From contig JASPKZ010010215.1 of NCBI GenBank assembly GCA_030220185.1, forward strand, positions 55,332 to 119,331: DNA of 64,000 bases. Reading direction: 5' to 3'. The position numbers were made by a program, and so were the translations under genes. Below the pieces are notes generated by a model. The model saw only the letters and a list, made by a program, of their open reading frames with translations, was not told the origin of the DNA and did not search any database. This DNA is from Diploptera punctata (lineage: Eukaryota; Arthropoda; Insecta; Blattodea; Blaberidae). This document shows positions 1 through 10,371 of this stretch, one piece after another. Position 1 is the first letter of the stretch. Each line of letters starts with the position of its first letter.

Positions 1-36
1 CCTAACCCTTCCACATATTCTCCTCTTTTCTATGTC

Positions 37-512
37 TACCTAACTAACTAACTCACCATAACTCATACATTCATGGCCATGTGGACATAAGCTCTCCATA
101 CATCCCTATCCTGAACTAATGTTTTCTAATAATTCCTTGCATAATCTACTTCCCTCAAATCATGGATAATGTTATTCTTCCTGCCTCATTCTTGGTTTAA
201 CCAACTGGGTTATCCTACAAGAAACTTCCGTTCACTTCTTTCTTCCCCATTTCAATTGCCACATGTCCTGCCCACCGACAGTCTTCTTTCCTCCCTTAAA
301 GTAAAAGTCCATGTTTCGCATTCATATAACTGGGAGAATAACAGTTTTAACATTTTTTAAAGGCGTTGGGATGACAAGAGTCCGACTTGAGACGACAAGA
401 GTCCGTGCAATGCATAATAGCACGCATTTCCAGAATTGAGCCTATGTTTAATTTCTTTGTGCATCTCGTTCCTATTTGTAATTATTGTTCCTAGGTATTT
501 GAATTCAGCTAA
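37..512 (-). mobile_element. LINE-A fragment (5'-truncated)
   Basis: Reverse complement matches the 3' half of the LINE-A copy at 28.5-30.5 kb: the GRPR-type basic tail, the stretch around 'cttccctcaaatca' and the 'gcataatagcacgcatttccag' region (seen in two blocks). It begins with degenerate TAAC repeats, the remains of the (TAAG)n tail. It contains frameshifts and stops and cannot encode protein. Confidence 0.8.
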
Positions 513-946
513 TCTTTCAGTAATAATAGATTTTGGAAATGTTATACTGTTTGCAGACAGAATTTTAAACCAGTTTTAGGTTCTTGAAAAGCTGTTGGAT
601 TGTGATCTGTGAAACATTCCCTTTCATTTGTTAAAAGGACTTAGGTAACACAGTTTACCGGACAGATGTGTTGAACTGTGCCATCTTCCCCAGACTACCA
701 TTAACTGTCTTGTTATGGGTTCATTGACACGAAATGTAATGAAGTAAAATTGTGTTGCGATTTCTCAACATTTTCCTTTTTTTTCATATTATTTCTAGAT
801 GCTTTAACATTAAGGTCATACTGCATTTTAGGATCTTTAGGCATAACATTAATAAATTTTGCAGCTGTTAAATTATGTCTAGAATGATTTGATCCTAGGA
901 CTTCTGAATACGAGTCTGAAATTTTAAATGCGCAGGAAAAAATATG
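513..946. other. Unclassified AT-rich sequence
   Basis: No open frame, RNA or recognisable repeat was seen. It lies between a LINE-A fragment and a palindrome. Confidence 0.5.
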
Positions 947-1337
947 TAATAAATTATGGTGAAATTAATGTTTCTTACCTCTCCTCTTATAAATCTTCTA
1001 AGTAGATCGCGATTTCGAGACCGTAATGGTCTCATCTTCAGTACAATCTTGTGACTGATGTTATGTCGATTGGGAGAAAACTCTTCTTCTTCCCTCTGTT
1101 GGTGGACCGATGAACCTCTGTATCAGGTCAAAATTCGAAATTCCCGCAAATTTTGACCTGATCCAGAGGTTCATCGCTCCACCAACAAGGGAAGAAGAAG
1201 AGTTTCTTCCGATCGACATAACATCAGTTGCCAAGATTGTACTGAAGATGAGACCGTTATGGTCTCGAAATCGCGTTCTACTTAGAAGATTTATATGAGG
1301 AGAGGTAAAGAACATTTAATTTCACCATAAATTAAAC
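947..1337. repeat. Foldback palindrome FB-1
   Basis: Two arms of about 185-190 bp form a near-perfect inverted repeat centred near 1142. The outer ends read 'ttatggtgaaattaa' and its complement; inner boxes read 'ttcttacctct' and 'agaggtaaagaac'. The right arm holds CTGAAGATGAGACC-gttat-GGTCTCGAAA, a six-pair hairpin between CTGAAGA and GAAA. The flank 'aattaaacctcatagtg' is shared with the other FB loci. The overlapping ORFs on both strands are palindrome artefacts. Confidence 0.85.
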
Positions 1338-1496
1338 CTCATAGTGATTAATTCCTATAAAAGTTAAATGTAATAAATTATTTAAATACAATGAAAGCCG
1401 CTTATCAGATCACTTTTATTAAGTCCTGTATGGACTAATATTAAAACATTTAGAAAATTTAATTTATTGGGCTCATAGCTTAGGTTAGTATTTCAC

Positions 1497-1775
1497 AATG
1501 TTTTTATTATTAATTTAACATTTCTCATTGAAGAGAAAAAATACACACCTAGAGCAGGGTTTGAACCCAAGACCTTTAGTTTTATACGCTAATGCTCTTT
1601 CACATGTCAAGCAACAGTTCGTTAGCCTTTGGCGTTCTTGGGAATTGAAATGTATAAGAGAAAAATTTGTATTTAGATGCAGGCCTTGGATAGCTCAGTG
1701 GCAGAGCATTAGTATATAAAACTGAAGTTCCTGGATTCAACACTCCGATCTAGGCATATTTTACTCTTCAAATGT
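1497..1775. repeat. Foldback unit with two tRNA-like modules
   Basis: A degenerate tRNA-like sequence on the minus strand (about 1545-1600) faces one on the plus strand (1683-1755, with TAGCTCAGTGGCAGAGCA and GGATTCAACACTCC as A/B-box relics). The flanks 'tataagagaaaaatttg' and 'attttactcttcaaatg' match those of the element at 13209-13523. Arm pairing is too poor for a functional tRNA. Confidence 0.55.
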
Positions 1776-1850
1776 AATATCACACTTACTTTTGATATTT
1801 TTTTGTACTTGCACTGTACCAGATTCTTCTGCCAACCATAATAATAATAT

Positions 1851-2210
1851 GTCCACCGCTGTGGTCTCAGGGTCGCGTGCTGCCTTGTCACGCGATGGGC
1901 CCGAGTTTGATCCCCGGTTGGGACAGTTTTCTGGCTGAGGTTTTTATCGGGGGTTTTCCTCATCTGTAAGACAAATGTCAGGAAATCATATGGCCATCGC
2001 AATCATCATCATTCATATTCATCTTAGATTAAGCTTAGGATTAGGGACTCTCCTGGCACATCACTAATCATCATCATCACCCATCATATCATTGGGGCAA
2101 CGTAACCCTGCCTTCCAGGTGCCCCAACCTCAGAAGTGGGTTACAAGTATTCCATGCCAGGAGAGAACACCAGGAATGTCAAAAATTTGCATTTGCAAAA
2201 AAAAAAATTG
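1851..2210 (+). mobile_element. SINE-1b copy
   Basis: tRNA-like head beginning GTCCACCGCTGTGGTCTC with a B-box-like GAGTTTGATCCCC, then the shared body (gggttttcctcatctgtaag) and the b-type 3' module ('cacccatcatatcattgggg', 'tgccccaacctcagaag'), ending in an A-run. Confidence 0.85.
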
Positions 2211-2694
2211 TTTTACTTGATGGAGTTAAGACTGTAAGGTCTTCTCTTTCACTTCACCAGGGTTAAATTATAGAGATATTATTGCCTGACAACTTCTAGT
2301 AAAACACTAGCGCTGCATGTCAAGAATGCTAGAAAAAAAAGAGGATACAGAAAAGAGACAAACATTGTAATGCTTGTATTGCCATATCTGTTACTGACAT
2401 CTGTATTACTCACAGACAGCTACTGAGTGAGTTTAAATGATTTCACAACATAGATTTTCCTTACATATTTACAAGGAGTTCCACTGACAGTTTGTCAACC
2501 TAATAAAAACAAAACATTGGCTGTCGACAGTTTGTGGACCTTGAATGGATTCAGGAAGAAGTGAAAAAACAGTTCTTGTGATAATACTGTATAGAGGTTT
2601 GTTCTACAGGCTCTCAAAGTGAATGGTGCCTCATGGAGCAAAAGAGAGAGAAGTTCCTGGGTTCAAATCCCGGTTTAGGCATTAAACTTTATTA
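2211..2694. other. Unclassified, with a tRNA-like 3' half
   Basis: Mostly AT-rich sequence without coding signal. At about 2650-2690 'gttcctgggttcaaatccc' followed by 'ggtttaggca' resembles a tRNA T-arm and acceptor end of the foldback-associated tRNA-like family. The 5' half is not recognisable. Confidence 0.4.
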
Positions 2695-3530
2695 CAATCT
2701 GTGATGCAACATTTTTAAATTTCTTCATAAACTCCTGTCAAATTTTATTCTTAGGGTTTCATTTTTCAAATTATTTCCACCATTTACAATGATTTTTACA
2801 TTTTTCTAACAATTATTTCAATATTTATTTTAACAAATATTCTATGGTCCTGTGCCGTAGCGAGTGGTTAAGGCCAAGATGCCTTGGCGCAGAGCTACAG
2901 GATTTGCACCGTTTTTGAGTCCCTATGGGGAAGAAATTTTCTCATGGAATTTCGGCCAGTATGGGAGCCAGTGCCCACACCACAATCGTGAGGCCTTTGG
3001 GGTAGCTATAATAAGTAGGCAGCTCCAGGTTTTTTGAAGACCAGCTATAACGCCCTTGGGGGCCCAACATGCTGACCACATGTCACCCCTACACTGACTT
3101 ATAATCATCTACCTATGTGATTAATACATGTGGACGTGAGGCCAGCAGCCGGATGCTAGGCCAGGGCCTTCTAGGCCTGTTTGCGCTTGGAGTTAAAAAA
3201 TATTCTATGCAACAACAAAGACATGTTTCCAGTGCAGCCAACATAGGGTATGTACTAATTATCTGTACACATATACTTCAGAATTTCAGAACATACTATT
3301 TATTTTTGGCATTGCATTCTTTCACAGGTTAGAGTGCTTAAATTGTATTAAGCTAGCTTTTAGCTGATCTTTCACAGGTCAGAGTACTTAAATTGCGTTA
3401 GGTTAGCTCTTAGGTTCATTAAATATCGTGAATACATTGGCTGCATCCATAGTGTAAACTGCTTCACGTTTGTTTGCGGATGAATGTATGATTGGAAGTT
3501 AGAAAAATGTTTTGTGTCACATGTAAAGTA
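2695..3530 (+). repeat. R-block copy A
   Basis: Dispersed repeat also seen at 6300-7757, 8690-9700 and (inverted) 16560-17005. It includes 'cattctttcacaggttagag' units (here two, 3311-3410) and 'attggctgcatccatagtg'. It is interrupted by a SINE-3 (2847-3197). No coding capacity was recognised. Confidence 0.7.
2847..3197 (+). mobile_element. SINE-3 copy with target-site duplication
   Basis: The tRNA-like head has GAGTGGTTAAGGCCAAGATG (A-box), the body is shared with the copies at 22826 and 24042, and the end is 'ggccttctaggcctg'. It is flanked by AAATATTCTATG at 2835-2846 and 3198-3209, a 12-bp duplication within R-block sequence. Confidence 0.85.
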
Positions 3531-4224
3531 TTCTCTTAAAATATTAATTTGTCCTTTATTGTAAGTGACAAATTTAATATTAAAACATAAAAAAAATACA
3601 AGCTTTACTAGCAAACACAGTAATGTTAAAAAGAAAAAAAACATAGAAGATCAATAGTTACATATTTTCTGGAAGTTTTACAAGAATTTATCAGGCTGTA
3701 ACGATTATGAATTATCTACAGTTAATTAATAACACATAATAAATAAAATGTCATAATTATCTTATCTCATACACTCAGTAATCTTCAAAGCATAATTTCC
3801 TCTGTAACTTACATGCAGAATGTAGTCAATACTTGTTGAGCTTCAGGAGTTACAGCAGGAAACATTAGGTCCCCTTCTGGCCTCTCCTTGAGTCATGTTC
3901 ACAAAGACTGATGTCTTGAAATTATACTATAATAATGCAAGTTTTAATTAAAACAAATGGTTTATTTATTTTTTTTATTTATCAAATGGCAGGAACTGGC
4001 AGTGATGCTATTTTCCCTCTGGCCTCCCATTACAAGCTGATAAAATCCTGTCTTCTTTAGGCTTCTCGACTCAGCTGCAGGCAGTGGAGCAGATATTGTT
4101 GGTTCATTTCCTGGTGGGGAAGAATTGTTGTCCTGTCATCAGCTTCCTTACATCCCTTTAGTTTAAACATTTGTGAGTTGTTCTTTTTCCCCATCATTTT
4201 TCTTTGACTGCTTCGTGGGATATT
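3531..4224. other. Unclassified AT-rich sequence
   Basis: No gene, RNA or repeat family recognised. Confidence 0.4.
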
Positions 4225-4445
4225 TTGGTGTTCTCAGCATCCCATATCTTCAAAATAACACCAGATGGCAGTTTGAAGAGGAATTCCTTCAAAGAACACC
4301 AGATGGCAGTCTAGATAATTACCGGCAAAAAGGAGAAAAAAATTGACAGTCGTGAAAACAGCTGACGATGACGACAAAGTGTCGCCGATACTGCAGTGCT
4401 GTGTTTAAAGAAACATAGATGTAAGAGGTAAGAAAAAATCACGAT
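4225..4445. repeat. Half foldback related to the 16-kb palindrome
   Basis: Shares 'ccgatactgcagtgctgtgt', 'aacaccagatggcagt' and the 'gaggtaagaa' box with the arms of the 15508-16508 palindrome. It also holds CTGACGATGACGAC, an instance of the CTGANGATG motif. Confidence 0.65.
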
Positions 4446-4459
4446 TCATTTAATTATTA

Positions 4460-4825
4460 TGTTCTTTCCAGTCGTTCCTATATTTAATATATTCGGTCTG
4501 TAAGTTTGAAAATATTTAGTTCCTTTCTTATATCTTCATTTCTTTTCTTATCCAGCAGAGTATATCCTGCTATATTTCTTAAAAAATCTCGTCTCAGCTG
4601 CTTCCAATCTTTGTTCTTATCTTTTAGTGATTGTCCAACATTCTGATCCATACATCAGTACAGGAACAGCCATTATTTTATAAAATTTAATTTTTGTTTC
4701 TTTTCTTGTGTTTTTAAGGGTTCTTTTAATAGTGCCACACATTAGATTAAATTTATTTATTTTGTCATTAATATCTTCCAATTTTAACATATGATAAATT
4801 GAAACCTAGATATTTTTATTTTAGA
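4460..4825 (-). mobile_element. LINE-C type 3' fragment
   Basis: The minus-strand translation, with frameshifts, gives MAVPVLMYGSECWT followed by a RNEDI-like segment. This is the C-terminal tail typical of RTE-like insect LINEs. No catalytic reverse-transcriptase motif remains. Confidence 0.6.
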
Positions 4826-5828
4826 AAGAAAAATTAAACACTTGGACCAGGAGATCCGAACGCCAAAAATTATTCATTATATTTATTAATTTATGTTATT
4901 TCCCACAATAAGTTTAATGAAACACATATTATGCTTACACAATAAGCAAGATGATAAGGAAAGTACAAAATATATTAAGTAATAACCTGTAACTTGATTA
5001 AATAATTGACTTTGTTACATATACTTTATGGTACATTATTCTTAAGTCAAACCAATCTAGCAGGAATGGAGAATTTTCTCCCAAATGTAGGTTATTCTGA
5101 GGATCATTGGGATGGTATAAGAGACAGCAATAAGGCTTGTTTTTATAGTAAATATTGCTTGCAGTTGTTTTGAAAAGGGTGTCTACAAATTGTGAGATGG
5201 TCCTCGGAATATCAACAAATAACCCATAAACTTAATATTTTTCAATTTGGGGAAGATGGCAGAATAGTGTCCACTTGCCAGAGAAGTGATTGCCATCCAT
5301 CAGTTAATTGTTCCATATCTACTTGTGGGCGTGGCCCCGCTACAGGGTGAATGTGTGGGGTGGGAGACCATCCTCCTCTCCCCAAGACTGATTTCTATTG
5401 TTTCTTACATGCTTTAAAAAAATACAAAACAAAGACATAAACAATTTTTTCTCCATTTTTTTTCTGCTTGTTGACGTTTGTATAAGTGTAGTCAACTGTT
5501 TGTGTCAATAAATTTATCATATTCCAGCATTTTTTCCCTTGTGTGTACACTTATATATATTATGGAATCTTTCATTTTTTCAGTTTAAATATTCGAGGAC
5601 TCCTTTTATCAAATTGGAAAATGTGGGTTAGGTGGAGTTTTTCTCTATTTTAAAAACACTAAAATTAAACAAAACAAGGTGAAAGTAGCCACATTTTGTA
5701 TTATTTTACTAGTTAGTGGGTATGTGCATCAATTCTAATGCCACACACTGCACTTTCTCATGCTTCAGGTTCCACACTGGATGGACATATAGCATTAATA
5801 TGCTATTTTAAAATCATTAGGAAGGTAC
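4826..5828. other. Unclassified AT-rich sequence
   Basis: About 1 kb with no long ORF, tandem repeat or recognised element. A short GC-richer patch near 5320-5395 was not identified. Confidence 0.45.
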
Positions 5829-5912
5829 ATTATGAGGTTTAATTTAATATTTGAGTTTGTAAGAGGTAAGAATGTTAAGGAATACAAACTCAAATATTAT
5901 CATTAATATGGT
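5829..5912. repeat. Short palindrome of the FB class
   Basis: Begins 'cattatgaggtttaattta' as other FB loci do. The arms are 'aatatttgagtttgta' and 'tacaaactcaaatatt' around 'agaggtaagaatg'. Confidence 0.65.
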
Positions 5913-5927
5913 CTATTTTCAATTTAC

Positions 5928-6238
5928 GAAAGCTGAATAACAGCAAATGAGATGTGATTTATGAACATACAGCAGGCTATACAAAGTGGGACCATAAAAG
6001 AAATGAGGAAATTATGGAAGAGTTGGATGTAGAACCCATTCATCACCATATACAAAACTACTAGAACTGGAAAGCCCATCTTCAACAAATGCCATCTCAT
6101 TGAATTCCAAAAGCCGTGCTTCGTTACTGCCCCCAGACAAAAGATTGCTGGGATGTCCAAAAAAGTGCTGGATGGAAAACTCTTCTTTGACACCGTAACA
6201 GGCCACATGGCCTAATACTTGCATGGATGATAATGATT
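5928..6238 (+). mobile_element. LINE-C 3' end
   Basis: Closely matches 21480-21800: AEMRF/RRTAGYTKWDHKR-like tail, then the GRPKKRWM-like basic motif, ending in 'gatgataatg'. Broken by indels; the two minus-strand ORFs here are shadows. Confidence 0.75.
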
Positions 6239-6454
6239 TTCAATTTACACACCACATTTCTCACAAGAGAACTGTCAACTACTACGTGCCAAAACCTACC
6301 TTGAAATTTCGGCTAAACTTTACAAACCTGTGATGCAACTTTTTTAATTCCTGTCAAATTTTATTCTTAGGGTTTCATTTTTCAAATTTTTCCCCATCAT
6401 TTACAATGATTTATGTTTTTTCTAATGATTAATTGAATATATATTTTCATGATA

Positions 6455-6672
6455 TTGAACCATATAGAATGGAAAAAGACTGTTAAATCTCAAGAACAAG
6501 GAAAACAACCATGAGAAAGATGGATTAACCAAGTGAAGAAAAGTCTACAAGAGAGAGGATACGACAATGAAGAACTAAAAAGAAGCAAAGCATAGGAAGA
6601 TAGAGATGGTTGGAAGCATATTTGGAATAGACATTCCAAAAGGAAGACATAATGAGGATGATGATGATGATT
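6455..6672 (+). mobile_element. LINE 3' fragment with (GAT)n tail
   Basis: The translation resembles a RKRWINQVK-type basic C-terminal tail and ends in 'aggatgatgatgatgatt'. Flanking 'attgaac' occurs on both sides, a possible short target duplication. Confidence 0.55.
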
Positions 6673-7091
6673 GAACTACATGAAGACGTGGCAGCCATAT
6701 TGATTTTAACGAATATTCTGTGTTCCAGTGCAGCTAATAGTCTGTACTAACTTACACTAAATAAAATCAGCATGCATTCTTTCACAGGTTAGAGCACTTA
6801 AATTGCATTAGATCAACTTTTAGATTGGTCTTTCACAAGTTAGAGTACTTAATTGCATTAGGTTAGCTTTTAGGTTGGTCTTTCACAGGTTAGAGTACTT
6901 AAATACCATTTGGTCAGCTTTTAGATTGGTCACAGGTTAGAGTACTTAAATAGCATTTGGTCAGCTTTTAGATTGGTCACAGGTTGGAGTACTTAAATTG
7001 TGTCAGGTTAGCCTATAGGTTCGCTGACGAGAGTTAAAATATTTTGTATATATTATTAATTAAATAAAATATAGTTTTATTTGATTTTCAT

Positions 7092-7175
7092 ATTTATTAT
7101 ATAATTCAGTGACAAGCTGTTTCGGTACACTGTACCTTCTTCAGACATGTTAACAAATTATATATCACTGAATTA
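7092..7175. repeat. Hairpin with CTGAAGAAG-GTAC-stem motif
   Basis: Arms 'tataattcagtga' and 'tcactgaattata' enclose, on the minus strand, CTGAAGA-A-GGTAC-agt-GTACC-GAAAC. This is the same arrangement as in the longer foldbacks. Confidence 0.6.
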
Positions 7176-7185
7176 TATAATAAAT

Positions 7186-7520
7186 GTCCACCGCTGTTGT
7201 CTCGAGGTGGGTAGCATGCTGCCTTGTCACGCAGCGGGCCCAGGTTCGATCCCCGGTCGGGGCAGTTTTCTGGGTGAGGTTTTAGGTTTTTCCTCACCTG
7301 TAAGACAAATGTCAGGAAAACTTTAAGGCCCAAACGGTCCCCGAAATCATATGGCCATCATCATCAGCACCCTTATCATCATCATTCTCCTTCACAGGTG
7401 TGGAAAGCAACGGGAAGCTACCACACCTACACAATTCCCTAGTAAAGCTGCAAGCATAGCATGAAAAATGCTTTGATTGCAGTGAAGGACCTGCCTTCGG
7501 GCAGAATTACTATGGATGGA
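7186..7520 (+). mobile_element. SINE-1a copy with 10-bp target duplication
   Basis: Complete from GTCCACCGCTG through GGTTCGATCCCCGG (B box), the body, and the a-type 3' module ('gtggaaagcaacgggaagct' to 'gaattactatggatgga'). It is flanked by TATAATAAAT at 7176-7185 and 7521-7530, which fixes both ends. Confidence 0.9.
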
Positions 7521-7757
7521 TATAATAAATATGAAATCAAATAAAACGTTTTATTTTTATTTAATTAATAAATATGGATTTTCATCAAGTAAACACCAAC
7601 TCAATTGATTATTTTGTATATGTTGGCTGCATCCAATGAGTCCATAGTGTAAATCGCTTCACGTCTGTTGACATGTGCATGGTGTATGATTGGAACTTTT
7701 TGCATCACGTGTTGTAAAGTATTTCCAAAATTTCTCCCAGAGAAATATTGTGATGTA

Positions 7758-8008
7758 AAATAAAGTCTCAGGAGGCCCTTGGGGTAGTGGAAACTTTTTC
7801 TGGACAATCGGCACTTGATGTCAGCCCTGCTTGACGGCTGCCTTTACCCCAGAACAAGCGTCTGGTACTCATTTTGGTTAGAGGTTGAGTCGACCCCAGG
7901 ACCATAGTGCCGCCAGAAGGTTTGGGTCAGTTTAAAAATCCTGACCACACCGGGACTTGAACCCTCGACCTTCCAGTTTGTAGCGCAGTGCCTTAACCAC
8001 TACGCTAC
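7758..8008 (-). mobile_element. SINE-2 copy with 14-bp target duplication
   Basis: On the minus strand the head reads GTAGCGTAGTGGTTAAGGCA (A box) and GGTTCAAGTCCCG (B box). AATATTGTGATGTA (7744-7757) and AATATTGTGACGTA (8009-8022) flank it with one mismatch. Confidence 0.88.
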
Positions 8009-8022
8009 AATATTGTGACGTA

Positions 8023-8354
8023 CCAAGGGCATATCCAAAAACTTATCTGCAGTTTTTAACTGTAAAGCACAGAGCAGTGGGTGTCATTAGAAAAACACAG
8101 TATACAACAGTGACCCCGAGAATCCTCATGAACAGGACACAATGATAATTATATTTGAGTTGGAAATTTTGACTTGCCTCATATTTCTTGATTTTTATGC
8201 AGACCTAGGTTTTGTCGCTTCTGTGCAACATTGTTGATGCCTCCAAGAAATGCCTTGTCAAGAAATAAAAGGTGAATCAAAATTTTCAACTCAAAATTAA
8301 TTAAAAGAAACCTCATGGTGTAATTTCTTACATATATTAAACACAATGATAAGT
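8023..8354. other. Unclassified
   Basis: No gene or RNA seen. 'gaaacctcatggtg' near 8310 is the FB outer box, so part of this may belong to the foldback that follows. Confidence 0.4.
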
Positions 8355-8520
8355 TGGAGAAAATATTTTTGTATCTCACCTCACAAACTTTTGTGTTTTC
8401 ATGATACCAGCTGCAAAGCTCAAGAGTTGGACCAAAGATGAAGCTCTAAAATTACCTTTGAATCCGGTATCGTGAAAACACGGGATTTTATGAGGTGAGA
8501 TATAAAAACATTTTTTGCAA
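8355..8520. repeat. Foldback palindrome
   Basis: The arms 'tgtatctcacctcac' with 'tgttttcatgatacc' are mirrored by 'ggtatcgtgaaaaca' with 'gaggtgagatataaa'. It centres near 8436. Confidence 0.75.
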
Positions 8521-9010
8521 CCCATTTATAAATTCAAAATACCTGAGTGTTACTTCCTACTTTAATATTTATTGAAAGGTATACAATGTGTTGATATTAA
8601 AGAATAAAAAAAATTGTAGTTAAAACCCTCTAGTTCTAACCTCACAATGCCAATATAAAACATGAAATGAATTTATTGAAAGATTTTAGAACATGAAAGA
8701 ACCACTTTGGTTGTGCAGCTAAAGTTTCCATTAAGCGCAGTGAGAAATTTTTCTAAGTCCCAGGCAGACACCATGTGCATGCGCCAACAGGGTTTTATTT
8801 TCAAATTATTTCCCACCATTTACAATAAATTTTAAATTTTTTCCAATGATTATTTCAATGTATTTTTCTATAATATTTAACTATATATATAACATGAACA
8901 CATGGCAGCCATTCTGATTTTAGCGAATACTCTATACAACAAGAATGTAGCCAACATAGAGTATATACTTCAGAACTTTTTATTTTGGGCATTGCATTCT
9001 TTCACAGGTT

Positions 9011-9299
9011 CTTTCTTCTTTTTTTTTTTGTTTCCCACTACGCCTTGGGTAGTAGGGATGTTTAAGGCTCCCACTTTTTTCTAGACAATCGGCACCTTGA
9101 TTGTCAGCCCTGCATGATGGCCGCATTACCCCCAGAACAAGCATCTGGTACTCGTTTCAGTTAGAGGCTAAGTCGACCCAGGGTCATGGTGTCACCAGGT
9201 TTGGGTCAGTTTAAAAATCCTGACCCCCACCGGGACTTGAACCCTCAAACTTCCGGTTTGTAGCGCACTGCCTTAACCACTACGCTACGGCGTGCCCCC
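9011..9299 (-). mobile_element. SINE-2 copy with 13-bp target duplication
   Basis: tRNA-like head at the right end ('ccgtagcgtagtggttaagg' on minus). TCTTTCACAGGTT at 8998-9010 and 9300-9312 flanks it inside R-block sequence. Confidence 0.9.
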
Positions 9300-9368
9300 T
9301 CTTTCACAGGTTAAAGTACTTAATTTGTTCAAAGTTATAAAATTGGGAAACACATTATGAGGTTCTAA

Positions 9369-9460
9369 TTTAATAAAATTAATGAGTCATTTTACCATCT
9401 TACCTCATATAGAAAATATGAGGTAAGATTGTTTAAAATGACTCATTAATTTATTACTTA
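9369..9460. repeat. Small foldback palindrome
   Basis: Arms 'attaatgagtcatttt' plus 'cttacctcatat' are mirrored by 'atatgaggtaag' plus 'aaaatgactcattaat', with a loop of about 4 nt. The left flank carries 'ttatgaggttctaattta', as at other FB loci. A half-copy of the same arm is at 14030-14100. Confidence 0.8.
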
Positions 9461-9700
9461 ATTTGAGTTAGCTTTTAAGTTGGTCTTTCTTTCACATATA
9501 TTACAGTACTTAAATTATGTTATGTCAGCTTTTACGTTCATTTAATATCGTTTATATATGATGGCTTGCATCATGTGATTCCATAGCATAAACAGCTTTG
9601 TGTTTGTTTGCCACATGTGTGTAAGTGTCTGCCTGGAACTTAACTGCGTTTTAATCGAAACTTTTATCCCTACAAGCATGAAGGGACCACTTTGATTTGG

Positions 9701-10080
9701 GAAAGGAATGTAAAGGAAAGAGTCGCGCATCTACTTAAGAAATTTATTTAACAGTGGTTAATACATTCCCTGAACAGAACCAGCTGAAAAAAAAAAACAA
9801 GAATATAGTACACGAACCACATTACATTTCCACTTGTACTCAGGGAATCGCTGTCCTCTCGAAGCCGCCAGGACAAGGGTGCAGAACACTAAAACAAATA
9901 AAATCAACCAGCAATATAAAAAAAAGCATTAAATAATTGCCATTGGAACAGAGAATAACATCAGAGGCCTATAACATGCTAATGGCAAATTTACAAAAAA
10001 GAGAACCCAGTAACATACCATATTTTGTTTTATAACTCTGAGGTTACTCTTTCACTTTTGGCAATAGAAGTTGGGTCACA
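9701..10080. other. Unclassified, downstream of p23
   Basis: No repeat family recognised. It lies just beyond the p23 stop codon and probable 3' UTR. Confidence 0.4.
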
Positions 10081-10100
10081 CTGTTGTACTCCTCGTTTTT

Positions 10101-10106
10101 TTTATT
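10101..10106 (-). terminator. Candidate p23 polyadenylation signal
   Basis: AATAAA on the minus strand, about 150 nt after the p23 stop codon. Another AATAAA candidate lies near 10172. Cleavage cannot be located from sequence alone. Confidence 0.4.
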
Positions 10107-10257
10107 CTCAATGTCTCAGTTTCAAACTGCTGTAATTGTCGTGCCTGAAACTGGGGTAGAATTAATTTAATTGGTCCTTTATTATAATTATTAATATTTG
10201 CTTCCCATCTCAGGCTGTATATCCGACAGAGCGATGGATGACGTGGTTTTATTAAAT

Positions 10258-10371
10258 TCACTCAAGATCCGGAAGTTCTTCGTCGTCCGAATCTGACTCT
10301 GGTTCGAGGTCATCAAAGCTCGGCTTGCTATCTCCGCCTCCACCACCAAGACCACCCATCTGCCTCATCAT
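10258..10371 (-). CDS. p23: p23 exon 4 (acidic C-terminal tail)
   Basis: Acceptor GTTACAG, then MMRQMGGLGGGGGDS and an Asp/Glu-rich tail ending PDLE, stop TGA at 10260-10258. The p23 tail is intrinsically disordered and contributes to chaperone activity. The apparent in-frame N-terminal extension through the adjacent SINE is intronic. Confidence 0.92.
   Translation of the reverse strand: MMRQMGGLGGGGGDSKPSFDDLEPESDSDDEELPDLE

Larger units (their letters stand above)
6300..7757 (+). repeat. R-block copy B with about five short tandem units
   Basis: Matches the R-block starting 'gtgatgcaac' and the 'ttggctgcatccaa' end. Between 6774 and 7030 about five units of roughly 50-60 bp, built on 'tcacaggttagagtacttaa' and 'ttggtcagcttttagattgg', are tandemly repeated; copies A and C have fewer. 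A LINE fragment (6455-6672) and a SINE-1a (7186-7520) are inserted. Confidence 0.7.
8690..9700 (+). repeat. R-block copy C
   Basis: Shares 'cattaagcgcagtgagaa', 'ccaccatttacaat' and the cacaggtt units with copies A, B and D. It is interrupted by a SINE-2 (9011-9299) and a small FB palindrome (9369-9460). Confidence 0.7.

Noticed and set aside
1061..1315. Overlapping ORFs on both strands with near-mirror peptides
   Set aside because: Produced by the FB-1 palindrome; no domain and no start or splice support.
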